DNA from: Sinohyriopsis cumingii
Lineage: Eukaryota > Mollusca > Bivalvia > Unionida > Unionidae
NCBI GenBank assembly: GCA_028554795.2
Contig: CM068829.1
Coordinates: 137,151,579 to 137,215,578, forward strand
Direction of reading: 5' to 3'
Length of the DNA stretch: 64,000 bases
The notes under the pieces: generated by a model
The model's database searches: none
The model's input: only the letters and a program-made list of their open reading frames with translations
What the model was told of the DNA's origin: nothing
Made by a program: the position numbers and the translations under genes
In this document: positions 25,871 to 37,859 of the stretch, in pieces
Numbering within the stretch: the stretch's first letter is position 1
How the letters are laid out: each line of letters opens with the position of its first letter

Positions 25871-26825
25871 TCTATCCGTCTGACTATCGATATATAAATT
25901 ACATAATGGATGATAATAAGAACTTATAAATACAAAAGAATGGTGCAAAATAAGTACGTTGACTTAATCCTCAGACAGAAGAAAATGCGTTTGCACTGTA
26001 TGACCGATATCCAATATCAGATCTAAAAGCTAAATGTTTCCCCTTAATTTATCATAACATAAATCTGATTTCCACAAGACGCCTCTGTGCCAAACAAAAT
26101 AATGAATACGAAAATAAAAACAATGTGACTAGCTTCACATTTCGTATGATCTAAAGCATCTTTTGAATTTTACCCCTTTTTACCGAGTGACCTTATTCCA
26201 GCAATAAATGGCGGGGCGGAGGGGGGTATGGTGCGATGTGACATACATTAACATGGAGCGTAAGGCAGAGTAACTGGGAAAGCCATCTCGAGGTCTGAGG
26301 AATCCTTGTTCATGTCAATGATACAAACGATCACAAACACAAACAATATATGTAGAATATGTGTTTGCATATAGTTCTGTTAAAAAAGAAATCAAAATCA
26401 CATAATCTAATGGTGACATGTGAATAAAATGGTTAGAGAACTATACATGTTGAACTAACCACGTTGTGGCAGATTAGATGCTTTAGTTTAGCAATAATAC
26501 CTTGTTAAAAAGTCGACCCCTGGTGGCATTTTTTAACTGCTTGAAACACAGAATGATTTTTTTAGCTTGCCTTTCAAAAGACAAACACATTTAGGATTGA
26601 CAATAAAACCAAATGTAATATATTTAATGCTTTGTGTCGACTTGAGCTTGCATGTTGTCAGTTATGTAAAGAGCGATGCCAGGCAAAATCTTTCAAAAGT
26701 ACCCGATGAATGTTGTCGATGTTGGGTAAATCCTCTTCTGTTTTCATGCGCTTGATTTGCAAATATGTGAAGGGTTGTCTGTTTCTTTTTTTCTTTTTCT
26801 TCTATTCTTTGCTTTTTAAAGAAGT
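25871..26825. other. Non-coding intronic stretch
   Basis: Nothing recognised apart from a short G-rich patch near 26211-26232. Confidence 0.5.
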
Positions 26826-27270
26826 CGTAACATCAAATGCACGAGTGGCTGCGTTAAACAGTGGCAGCATTAACTGCACGAGTATCTGCATTAAGTAGTG
26901 ACAGCATTAACTGCACGAGTGTCTGCATTAAGTAGTGACAGTATTAAATGCACGAGTGTCTACGGTAAGTAGTGACAGTATTAAATGCACGAGTGTCTAC
27001 GGTAAGTAGTGGCAGCATTAAATGCACGAGTGTCTACGGTAAGTAGTGACAGTATTAAATGCACGAGTGTCTACGGTAAGTAGTGACAGTATTAAATGCA
27101 CGAGTGTCTACGGTAAGTAGTGACAGTATTAAATGCACGAGTGTCTACGGTAAGTAGTGGCAGCATTAAATGCACGAGTGTCTACGGTAAGTAGTGGCAG
27201 CATTAAATGCACGAGTGTCTACGGTAAGTAGTGGCAGCATTAAATGCACGAGTTCTATGGATTAGGAGTG
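26826..27270 (+). repeat. Intronic minisatellite, 37-bp unit carrying a splice-donor-like motif
   Basis: About 12 copies of AGTATTAAATGCACGAGTGT followed by CTACGGTAAGTAGTGAC (or GTGGCAGC in place of GTGACAGT). The central copies are nearly identical. Each canonical unit contains CGGTAAGTA on the receptor's sense strand, close to the U1 5' splice-site consensus; the first units have ATTAAGTA instead. Confidence 0.95.
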
Positions 27271-27480
27271 GCAGCGTTAAATGTACGTTTGTCTTCGTTA
27301 TATATGTGTTCTTTCATGTTATACTTTGTACAAAGCTTGGCTAAACAGGATTCACCCATATTTTGTATTGCTGTTCGCCTTGATACCGGCTGTAACTTTT
27401 GACGCGCCTTCCACATTTTCCTCTCCTTCTGAATTTCATAAAAAAATCAGCCTTAGAGCTTTCAATTTTCATTTTAACCT

Positions 27481-27625
27481 ATAAATCAATAACGCAAATC
27501 AATAAATCAATAGCACAAATTTATAAATCAATAACACAAATTTATGAATCAATAACGCAAATCAATAAATCAATAGCACAAATTTATAAATCAATAACAC
27601 AAATCTATAAATTAATAACACATTT
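27481..27625. repeat. 21-bp tandem repeat, AT-rich
   Basis: About seven copies of ATAAATCAATAACACAAATTT. The 7-codon period gives a YKSITQI peptide repeat that is not a gene. Confidence 0.9.
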
Positions 27626-27890
27626 ATACAAGTGACTGAAACACAATACTTCCTATTAGGTACTTTTGAGAAAATCTAAATAAAATGGGTGTGGACCCAG
27701 TTTCGTTTCCTTATTTACAATATTATTTTCTAAATTTCGAATTAATGAAAATAAAACATTTTCTTATAATAAATAATAACTATTTATTCTTAATTTCATA
27801 TTACGTTTATATATTAAATGTGATTATACCTCAATACTTTTCAACGTTTTATGTTGTTAGTTTTGTTTGGCTCATGCAAAAAAATGTGTA
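27626..27890. other. Non-coding intronic stretch
   Basis: AT-rich, nothing recognised. Confidence 0.5.
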
Positions 27891-27984
27891 CTTCGGATGC
27901 CACGGTCACGCCACAGATGTTTACATGCGGTGCATTAATGCAACTATGTTAATGAGGAATGTGGCGTGACCGTTTCATCCGAAG
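27891..27984. repeat. Foldback inverted repeat (hairpin 2)
   Basis: Arms 27891-27915 and 27960-27984 pair in 23 of 25 positions (CTTCGGATG..ACGGTCACGCCACA on the left). The inner sequence is centred on the perfect palindrome TGCATTAATGCA at 27931-27942, giving a 94-nt hairpin of pre-miRNA-like size. It may equally be a miniature transposon remnant. Confidence 0.85.
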
Positions 27985-28030
27985 CACAAGTGAGTTCTTT
28001 TTTACTTTAAAGGAAATTATTGGGTGAGAA

Positions 28031-28190
28031 AAAGAATCTGCGTTGGTGTTTGGGACGTGACAAGGAAATCCCAGTCGTGGATTTACCAATCAATGTCTTC
28101 CCGCTCGGCAAGCCTCGTGGGGATACAAATAATGCAACCCCTTGACTGGGGTTTCCTTGTCTCTGTCTAAACTCCAACATAGATTCTGGA
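28031..28190. repeat. Foldback inverted repeat (hairpin 3)
   Basis: GACAAGGAAATCCCAGTCGTGG-type arm: 28059-28080 pairs with 28140-28161 at 19 of 22 positions. Pairing continues outward (AGAATCTGCGTTGG at about 28034 against CCAACATAGATTCT at about 28174) and partly inward, so almost the whole 160 bp folds back. It lies only about 50 bp from hairpin 2. Confidence 0.8.
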
Positions 28191-28348
28191 TGTATATGTA
28201 CATAGCTTATATGTTTGGTTCAATAGTGATTACAAAAAGTGAAATATCTACCATCTACGTTTAACAAGTACCGCAGCTACGTTAAAGATATGCACACAAA
28301 CACTAACGTTAAAAAAACAAAGACAACCCGAAAGATATAAAGATATTG

Positions 28349-28350
<2 letters not shown>

Positions 28351-28380
<30 letters not shown>
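28351..28380. repeat. (TC)n microsatellite
   Basis: Fifteen uninterrupted TC units. Confidence 0.98.
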
Positions 28381-28383
<3 letters not shown>

Positions 28384-28424
28384 ATGGTTCAGGTTGTCTT
28401 TGGTGTTATATAGATAACATCAGC

Positions 28425-28569
28425 AACAACAATACAGCAACCATAATGGCAACAGCAGCAGCACCAACAATATTATGAATAGTTATAACAACAACATTAA
28501 TAATAACAACAAAAACAACAACATCAATACTAGCACTACTATTACTACTACTACTACTACTACTACTAC

Positions 28570-28624
<55 letters not shown>

Positions 28625-28690
28625 ATTTATATTAATAATATTAACAATAAAAATAAGACAGTCAGGAACAGTGCAACAATAGCAGCAACA
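28425..28690. repeat. Compound trinucleotide microsatellite (AAC / ACT / AAT)
   Basis: Runs of AAC and AGC variants, then (ACT)n near 28540-28570, then (AAT)n to about 28622, then AAC variants again. The Asn-rich open frame here is an artefact. Confidence 0.95.
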
Positions 28691-29184
28691 TAATTACAGC
28701 AATAATATCATCAACAATAAAATAACATATTTCCTGAAATAGTTTCTGTCATCAATTCGAATGATTATTTCTAATAGGGACGAATTATTTTTAATTATGA
28801 AGTAAACATATTACTCCAGTCCTTTTAAATCTAAAAATATTATACGGTAAGAATAAGCCATATACAATTTCACACTAGCGTGTTGTCCTCGCGTTACGCA
28901 AAACAGTCTGAAATGTTGACTTCTATCCTTCATTGACCACGTTGCATTATAGCGCTATTAAATGAAGTGATATTGATTTGAGACATGCATTTCAATCCCC
29001 ATCCTCTCACCCATCCAACAACCCCTGAAATATAGCCTAAATAATAAATTATTGTATAGGTAACTTCTAAATGGGATCTATGTCCGAATGATTTGTTTTG
29101 AACAAAGTGTACCTGTCCTACAAAAATGGTTGCAAAGTTTGTAATTTCTCACTCTACATGTGTTATCATTTGCAAACCACAACA
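28691..29184. other. Non-coding intronic stretch
   Basis: Nothing recognised. Confidence 0.5.
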
Positions 29185-29290
29185 CCATGTTAAGGAAAAA
29201 AGTCCGTATTCAATATTGCTGAAAAGGGGTGTTGTTAAAGAAAAGTCCGTATTCAATATTGCAGAAGAGGGGTGTTGTTTGTTAAATCTG
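29185..29290. repeat. Direct duplication, about 45 bp, two copies
   Basis: AAAAGTCCGTATTCAATATT followed by GCTGAAAAGGGGTGTTGTT occurs twice in a row with a few changes. Confidence 0.85.
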
Positions 29291-29374
29291 ACGAGTATTT
29301 TCCAATATGTCAGTTGCTAATGCAATAATATTTCAGAGCAATAATTTAGCAATTTGTTTCATTTCATGACAATA

Positions 29375-29640
29375 CCTGTTCCAATTGTTCACACTCACCA
29401 AGAACACCTGATTTTGTCCCTGTCCCAACCAATCACACTTGTCAATCAAACCTGCTTTTTTGATGTCCCATTTCTTCGCACTCCCCAACTACACCTGTTT
29501 TTGTCCCTGTCCTAATCCTTCAAACTTAACAACCACACCTATTTTTGTCTCTGTCCCAATGCTCAAACGTAACAACCACACCTTATTTTGTCCCTGTCCC
29601 AATCCCTCACACTTAACAACCACACCTGTTTTTTTTCTGT
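29375..29640. repeat. Minisatellite, about 44-bp unit
   Basis: Five to six imperfect copies containing CACACCTGTTTTTGTCCCTG then TCCCAATCC..ACACTTAACAAC. Confidence 0.88.
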
Positions 29641-30231
29641 AAGTGTCATTATCTGATTCAAATTCTTACACGATATATTTTTCCGCTGTAATTTCTGTAT
29701 AGTATTATGCACATACATTTAGAAATTACAGAGAAAATGAACCAAAACAAAGTGTTGCTGATTACGGTTATTGTTCCAGTCTAAATGATCTTTAGAGATA
29801 CGAGCATATAAAGGGCTTCACAGACAGAGATCCTGCAACGAAATCTATCAAACGTATTTGTTCTATCCAACTTAAAAGAATGTTTCATATATTAGATTTC
29901 ATTTTGCCCTGAAATATTTCTTTAAGCATCATAAACTTTTGATAGGTATAGCAACCGTTTTAAAAGTGTTAAAGAGCACAACTCAGTTACCTGTTTATTT
30001 CGCAATAGCCCTGATATTATAAGGGAGGGAGTGCGTATACAGTGTTAACAGACTTATTTTCATTCAAAATCAAATATGGTAGAAAAGAAGAATTTCTGTA
30101 CTATTGCGAATTTAACGTATAACTACGGAAATGCGTTATATGTATGTCATGGGTGCTACCATAAGGAAGGAATGTAACTTTATGTGTTTGCTTTATTTCA
30201 CATACATGAACTGTTAACCCTTGTTTTTCAG
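29641..30231. other. Intron 3' part before the terminal receptor exon
   Basis: Single-copy sequence ending in the polypyrimidine acceptor CCCTTGTTTTTCAG at 30231. Confidence 0.6.
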
Positions 30232-30791
30232 AAGTCGTAAATGGCCAGAATGGGACAAATAACACGGGAAGCTTTGGTAGAAGTTCTCTGCGGGACGGAT
30301 TCGGGAGGACAATAGCGCCATCTGAAGACATGGATATGAGCCGAGCCTCAAAAAGTTCCAAACGTCGTTTTGATTATCATCGTGGCATTCGTCAGAGCAA
30401 TAGCGAGAAAAGTAGAGCTGCGAAGAAAAGGGTGATAAGGATGTTATTTGTCATCGTGCTCGAATTTTTCCTTTTTTGGACCCCTCTATTTGTAATTCAA
30501 ACCTGGAAAACCTTTGCTGAAAATCATGCGATAAAACACATTTCACCGGTCTCGTTGACAATTGTCTTTCTGTTGTCATATGTATCTTCGTGTTGCAACC
30601 CAATTACTTACTGTTTCATGAACAAAAAATTCAGACAGGGATTCATCTCTGTGTTCCGCTGCTGTAAGTGCGTGAAGGCCACCAAAGGGCGCAGTGATCT
30701 CCCTTCTTACTCCTGTCATTACAGCTCCTCTCGAACGGCTATTAGTCAAATATCTGCCTACGAGAAGGTCAACGAATCTGATGAAATGTAA
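30232..30791 (+). CDS. Cholecystokinin/sulfakinin-like GPCR, terminal coding exon (ICL3, TM6, TM7, C-tail)
   Basis: Last coding exon of the same receptor. The acceptor is TTTTTCAG ending at 30231. The single G left from the upstream exon plus AA restores a Glu codon and the frame stays open for about 185 codons to TAA at 30789-30791. It encodes the rest of a long basic and serine-rich ICL3 (SRASKSSKRR, SEKSRAAKKRVIRML), then TM6 (FVIVLEFFLFWTPLFVIQTW) and TM7 with the NPxxY motif (SYVSSCCNPITYCFMNKKF). Helix 8 carries a likely palmitoylation cluster (FRCCKC), and the C-tail is Ser/Tyr-rich, ending NESDEM. KKRVIRML before TM6 and the NPITYCFMNKKF region are hallmarks of CCK-type receptors. The TM6 LEFF-WTPL pattern is closest to insect CCK-like receptors, from memory. 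The usual CWxP cysteine is Phe here (FWTP). No AATAAA was seen in the 700 bp after the stop; the first ATTAAA is at 31524. Confidence 0.9.
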
Positions 30792-31657
<866 letters not shown>

Positions 31658-31901
31658 GGCATATTGCCATCGATTTGCATGGAATGTTGTAAAGCAGCGA
31701 GTAAAAAGAACTTCGAAGATGTACAATAGTTTAACAACAGCGAGTATTTTTTACAAATCTAGGTCGTGCATATACTGCGTTGTGTATTTGGTCAAACTAA
31801 TATCTGTTTACATATAAAAATGAAGATAGTTTTGTTTTCGTTACCAAACTGCATGCGCTGGACTCAGTCAGTGAGCATTGTTGGAGTGTGATTGCTGTAT
31901 A

Positions 31902-32026
31902 AACAATACCGAACTGTCGTATCCGACAAACATCAGAGGATAACAATACGGAGAAGGTCGTATTCGTCAGACGTTAGAGGATAACAATACCGAGCGTCGT
32001 ATTCGTCAGACCTTAGAAGATAACAG
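31902..32026. repeat. About 41-bp tandem repeat, three copies
   Basis: Three copies of AACAATACCGAGCGTCGTAT followed by TCGTCAGACGTTAGAGGAT with variation. Confidence 0.85.
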
Positions 32027-32526
32027 GCTTTCAGTCCAATTCGTTATCAGGCTTTTCACTAAAATTTTGATTGTCACTTAATTTCGGTTTTGCAAACAAC
32101 AGTCATCTCTCCACGATTGCTCCTTTGTTTCAGGGGTGATAATGAGTGTGATGAGAATTAAAATCGATACTTAAGCATTTTATTGCCATTTTCTCTCAAG
32201 AGGTTTTCTTCAAAAGAATATTCCGGTTTTTTATAGTGTAGGAGGTATACGATACTGTATAGAAGACATTGAATATATACTAAGAATAGGTCACGTAAGC
32301 TCAATAGCAAATAGTTTGCAAGATACATGTGAAAAATTATTTTTGTGTTAAAGTTAATACTCGAATTCAATAATTTGTGTTTTGGAGTTCGTTTTGGGTA
32401 TCTGATGACACTATGTTTTTGATTACATAAATATTTACCAGAGGGTGTACGGGCTTGATATATTTTAAGATATTTTTCATCCTAATGGAGGGGGAGGGAG
32501 AAGAGAAAGAAAAGAGAGACGTAAAG
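32027..32526. other. Non-coding stretch
   Basis: Nothing recognised. Confidence 0.5.
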
Positions 32527-32556
32527 AGAAGAAGAAGAAGAAGAAGAAGAAGAAGA
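32527..32556. repeat. (GAA)n microsatellite
   Basis: Ten GAA units in purine-rich flanks (32486-32560). Confidence 0.95.
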
Positions 32557-32769
32557 ATGAAATAGTTATAGATATGGAAACACGAGTTTCAATAACGTAC
32601 GAAAGGGCATATATATGTTCTAAATGAGAAAATATAGTAGTTCCAGAAGTGATATCGCTAGTGTGCTTATAAAAGTTATACCGCCACTCTGGAGATATCA
32701 ATTTTCTCCTTCTTATATATTTCAATATCTCGTTTTGAAATACACGATAAACTGTGTTTTAATTATCAC

Positions 32770-32890
32770 CAAATAAGTATCGTGTGTGTATAAATGAATG
32801 TAATTTGTCAAATGTTTTACTGTTGCGTCGGGTATGTATAAATGAATGTAATTTGTCAGATGCTTTACTGTTGCGTCGGGTATGTATAAT
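32770..32890. repeat. Direct duplication, about 53 bp, two copies
   Basis: GTATAAATGAATGTAATTTG then TCAAATG..TTTACTGTTGCGTCGGG is present twice. Confidence 0.85.
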
Positions 32891-33291
32891 TGCGCACGGC
32901 TGACTTGCAGTGTAAAAACTGACATCAATTGATGTGGCATGTTAGATACTATTCTAAGAGACAGCTTAAATTTGCCTGAATTGAATGTCACCCGACTTAT
33001 TATCACGAAACTACTTAAAATGGTTATTCCAGAGCAATATAATATATATATTCTTGTTTTCTTTCAACGTTTTCTTTCCGAAAAAAAGAAAGATACAAGA
33101 CAAACATGCATATCAGGAAACAAAAATATAATAAAGTTCAATATATATTTGTCAGGAGTATGTATGTGTGTATAACATTTACAAGGCTTTGCGTCATCAT
33201 TACTCGATACATTGAACTGATGGAAATTAAATATTGAATCATACTTTATATGCGTGTCAAACAGATATTGAAACTCATAAAGAAGATAACG
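32891..33291. other. Non-coding stretch
   Basis: Nothing recognised. Confidence 0.5.
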
Positions 33292-33303
33292 TAGACCAAG
33301 AAG

Positions 33304-33451
33304 TTGCTATTGTTGGTTTTAACGCAATTTTTCAGTACAATATACGCTATACCCACTTTGGCCTAGCCCGAGACTCGAACCCACACAGACGTAGGTGAGA
33401 TGGCAGTGATCCGTAACGGTAAATTTAGACCACTCGGCCATTCGGGGCCCC
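33304..33451 (-). mobile_element. Short internally deleted SINE, family 1
   Basis: On the minus strand it has the tRNA-like head (box A TGGCCGAGTGG, box B GGTTCGAGTC) and the family-1 3' end (GTTAAAACC-type end). The central roughly 110 bp found in the other copies are missing. A perfect 12-bp target-site duplication, TAGACCAAGAAG, lies at 33292-33303 and 33452-33463. The element may have inserted already short or lost its centre later. Confidence 0.88.
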
Positions 33452-33463
33452 TAGACCAAGAAG

Positions 33464-36049
33464 AAAAACAGAAAAAGTATTTGAACTTGGTTTTCTACAA
33501 AATTTATATTTCCTATTTTGAAAGAAGAGTAAAGAACATTTTATGAATTATCGTTTCATTCGTGACTATCTACTGCTACTGTACAAATATGTCTATATTT
33601 TATACAAAATAGGAATGTTTTCTTAACCTTCCATAATTGGTGTGTCAGGAACCAAGCATACGATTCCATTATATGATTCTAAAAGTAAAAGGAAGCAATG
33701 TACATGTTCACATTGACAAGCACCTGATAGATCTTAGTATTTCTTGTTACAATAAGTAAATGAATACATTAACTCTTCCAACGAAAGCACGGAAAGCTTT
33801 TGTTATCAAATCAATAACTTTCTTCCAGTATTCTCTTCAAAGATAGTAAAACTACAACTGGTCGAGTTGATTTCGATCCCATGTAAGCTCCACTATTTCT
33901 CTGCGAAAAGGAGTTTACTAATGATCGCTTCATTCAGTGCTGCTGCCGGATCATAAAAGTTAATTTAGATGCCATAACACACAAAGAAAGCCGAAAGAAA
34001 TTACGAGAATAGATCCTTTGATCATAGATTTCGTTTCTTTTTGGGCCATGCGCAGGGGCATTTCCATAAACTCCAATGTTTTGCAAGATGCATAATTGTA
34101 ACGAGATAAACCAGAACTCCACTGAGTGAATAATATCAAAATTAGCATTGATTTATATGATAAAAAAGCAAGCAACCGTAAGAAAATAGAATCATCTAAT
34201 TTAGACAATTGCATGTGGTTTTCTTGAGATGGTACTCGCATTAAATATATGATTGAAGTCTTCTGATATAAATTTTTTTATAAAAACACTTCTGGCTAGA
34301 TGTAGTTGGGTTGTTCTTTTGTTTTATAAACAATTTGTTATTTTAGAAAGCAAATTTAGCAATCCTGATATGATTCTTGAAGCTCATGAACGTAATTAGG
34401 AATATACAAACCGAGTACGTTCAGATTGCATACAGTTAATGTTGACGTAATGAACCACTCATTTATCAGTATTAACAATTAATTCTACGAAAAAAAACTG
34501 CACAAGTACATCGTTAGTTTTCTTTGTGCTAAAGAGACACATACCCACATAAAACATACCAGCCCATCATAACGTTTAATTTCTACAATAATGGGATAAC
34601 ATAGATACATTTATTTTTCTCTTATGAAATATTAGTTTATCAAAAAAGTCAAAAGAAATTAATACCTCTACAAGAATAGTTTGATATTTAAACTAATCTC
34701 TATGTTTCCAGAGATAATAGGTTTTATCTATCTTGGATGTTTTAAAAATTCAAAGTTTGCTCTATATAGTTCTTACAGTAGAAGAGATCATGCTATATAT
34801 TGTACAGACAGACGCAAGCAATACCAACCTTTTATGTCATTGATAAAAACTTAAATCTACTTGATAATATTTCCATCTGGAAGATGGACGAAGTAAATCT
34901 AAAAGCCCCTATGCTTTCATGTTCCGAGTATTTTTGTGCAAGCGTACTCTTCATAGGTAGGAATGGGAAAGTTGGAAAGATGGCATCGGTTGTGTTGTAG
35001 CAGTTTCGGACTTGGACCATCCAACAATCTGTGGTCGCCACCTTTTAGATTGATTCACGGATGGTCATAAACTATGCCTACATTTGAGGGCAAACCACAA
35101 TGTTCATATTGCGGTGTACTGATTTATCTATCATTACATAAAGACGTAACGTCATTACTATTTTGCGCTGTGAAATACGAGTGTGCAAGCATTCGGAGAG
35201 AGTGTCATTTCCTTGTTTAGTATAAAATCCAAAAACTAGATTTTACACTCATCACATTCAAATAAAGAATTGTATACTCCACTTCATTTGTATTGTTTAT
35301 TTTCATTTATATTGATAAAAATAAATGTTAATTGTAGACGATGCGAAACATTTCTCTGACAGAAAATGAAATATTTCATAGTATTCCTTCTGTTAGATCA
35401 TGATTAGGGAGGTTTTACAGATATCATGCATATCTAACTGGTTCTATTTGTTACCAGTTATTTTATTTACTTTATATCAACGTTGTTTAGTTTATGCTAC
35501 GCTAATGACTAGCTGATAGGTTTTGCTAAATCCTTATTGTCACCGCAAAAGATTAAAATTATCAAGTGCCCGATGCAGGTCTTGTTTTCTTATTTTACCC
35601 TGGATCGACCGGTTTGTGTGACAAATCTTTCCTTTCTAAGCGTATTTAAATAAATAAGTAAACAAACAAAAATAAATAAACAAAAAAATAAAATAAATAA
35701 CAAGTAAATAAATAAATGTAGTAAAAATTCATGTCTGCAGAGCTAGTGAGTGAGTAATTTCTTTGTTATAAGCCCGTCTTTCCGCACGGTCGTATTTTGA
35801 ACTGACCTTGTCTGACCGGCTGTCCATCAACTTATACTTTTCATCCCGATCACTTCAGGCACATACCATCAGGCTTTGTGTAAGCAACTGTTCTGTTTTG
35901 AGGTCAAGGAATACTGATAAAGTTCAGTTTTACTGAGAGAAAACAACAATTGTTCCTCAAAAATGTCCGGTCTTGACTGTGTGGACGATTGTGGACGATT
36001 TTGTCATGAAGCGTATAAGCAGTTATGTATTGCACTGGGGGTCAAATGG
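33464..36049. other. Non-coding stretch
   Basis: About 2.6 kb with no recognisable gene or element. It includes an A-rich low-complexity patch of AAATA and AAACA at 35645-35718. Confidence 0.5.
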
Positions 36050-36480
36050 GTTTATAAAGGGAAAATGACGGGAAAATGTATAAGGTCAAGCAAAGTTTAG
36101 GGTAAAAAAAATATGGGGTGAATGGGAATTTAACATGGGAATGAGACATGGGGGAACAATGGGAAGTGAACAAGTGAATATTGACTCGAGGGACAATGGG
36201 AATTTAAAGGGGCAATATCACATGGGGGAAAAAAGAGAATTTAACTTGGGTGACGTAACGGTACATGATGCTAGTGAAAATGACAAGTGTTGCAAGTGAC
36301 TGACCTAAAAAAAAGAGTGAAAGTGGAATATATGGACAATGGGACTTCCATACAAAAAGAGTGAATATTGAATCGAGGGACAATGTGAATTTAACATGAG
36401 AATGTCACTTGAGACTCAAATTGGAATTGAACATGGAAATACCACTTGGGGAACAATGCGAATTTATCATGGGTGATGTG
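36050..36480. repeat. Degenerate repeat region (GGGAATTTAACATGGG)
   Basis: Diverged, irregularly spaced copies of GACAATGGGAATTTAACATG and related strings. Probably an old minisatellite. Confidence 0.7.
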
Positions 36481-36731
36481 GTGTGGTTTTATTGCGACCA
36501 TAGTGATTATAGGGAGAGAAAGGGGTTTATGGAGATAATTAAAAAAAACATACACAAACACACACTTATAAAACAATAAGACAAAAAATAAATTTTGACG
36601 ATAGTAGAAAATTATATCTTTTCTAGGCAAGTGAGAAATAGATAAACGACTTTATCTATTTATAACCACAATTTACTGGTAAATGCTATGGAAAAACCAA
36701 GTATCTGTTTTTAAACATAAAATCTGTAGGG

Positions 36732-36733
<2 letters not shown>

Positions 36734-36804
<71 letters not shown>
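36734..36804. repeat. (TA)n microsatellite
   Basis: About 35 uninterrupted TA units. Confidence 0.98.
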
Positions 36805-36805
<1 letters not shown>

Positions 36806-36889
36806 CTATAACTTGTTTTAAATTCTATGGAGAGTATAAAATGGTGACTATACCATGTAAGGGATTAGAATGAAAGCTACATAGAAATG

Positions 36890-36950
36890 ATTTTCTTCGC
36901 CTTTGACGATTTTCGTCGCCTTTGACGATTTTCGTCGCCTTTGACGATAC
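36890..36950. repeat. 19-bp tandem repeat, three copies
   Basis: GATTTTCGTCGCCTTTGAC repeated three times. Confidence 0.92.
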
Positions 36951-37859
36951 AGAAACTACGTATATGTGATATAGCTTATATACTAAGATTTAAACATATA
37001 AAATTGTGGAAAAGTCAAAATGAAGAGTCGTTTAATTACAACTTTTAGCTTCTACTTAAGGCCTATAAACTACAGAGATGAACAACGAAGGATGCGATTA
37101 AAGATGATAATGAAGAAACGAAAAGAGATGAAAGGAGACACTGTCGATTAAAATGTGTCAGACATTGTGTACAGGTTGAGAAGATAAGGAGGAAAGAAAG
37201 AGGAAGAATAAAAATGATTCCAGGGAAAAGCATCATTCAAAGCGTTTAGTACCTTTCTTGCTGAAGGTGTGGTCTTTCATTGGTGGAAAAAACGGATGTC
37301 ACGTAATGTTCATGACCGAAAGAAGTTCATTCACGTTAATATTCGATGCGGTTCAATAATCGTTTATAATTTTATAATTTTACAAATTACGTCAAAACAC
37401 GATTACTTACTTCATATGTAATTTTTATATCATCCAACAAAAAGTGTTTTGAAATTAAATTACCACATGGTGTATGTATTGAAACTATTCGACGCTTTGT
37501 TCTGGTAATAGATTCAAGACCGGAAAAAGTGTTGCGTGCTTTATCCTAGGCCACTGGGCTTGAATCTGTGTTCAATTCATATCAAGATGTAGGTTTGTGC
37601 TTTTGTCTTTTGATTCAAGGTTTTCTCATTTTACATCTCATTAGCAAGCTTCATTATATACTAATCTTGTTGCACCAGTCAGGAATCCAGGTTGCAAATA
37701 CTGTGTATTTCGAGTTACATTTTCTCAAATAATATGCGATTTTGTAAAGCACTTTACCATATTGCAGTATATGTCGCATACTAGACGTTTATATAACTTC
37801 TAAAGATTTTGTTTTTCAAGTTGACATTTGAGTCTGCACATTACATTAACTCTTGACCA
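36951..37859. other. Non-coding stretch
   Basis: Nothing recognised. Confidence 0.5.

Larger units (their letters stand above)
22932..30231 (+). other. Intron between the two receptor exons (about 7.3 kb)
   Basis: Bounded by GTGAGT at 22932 and TTTTTCAG at 30231, phase 1 on both sides. It hosts a dead reverse transcriptase, a SINE, a tetranucleotide tract, a 37-bp and a 21-bp minisatellite, two foldback hairpins and trinucleotide microsatellites, listed separately. No extra exon is needed: the joined frame gives an ICL3 of about 75 residues, within the usual range for CCK receptors. An alternative exon cannot be excluded. Confidence 0.85.
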
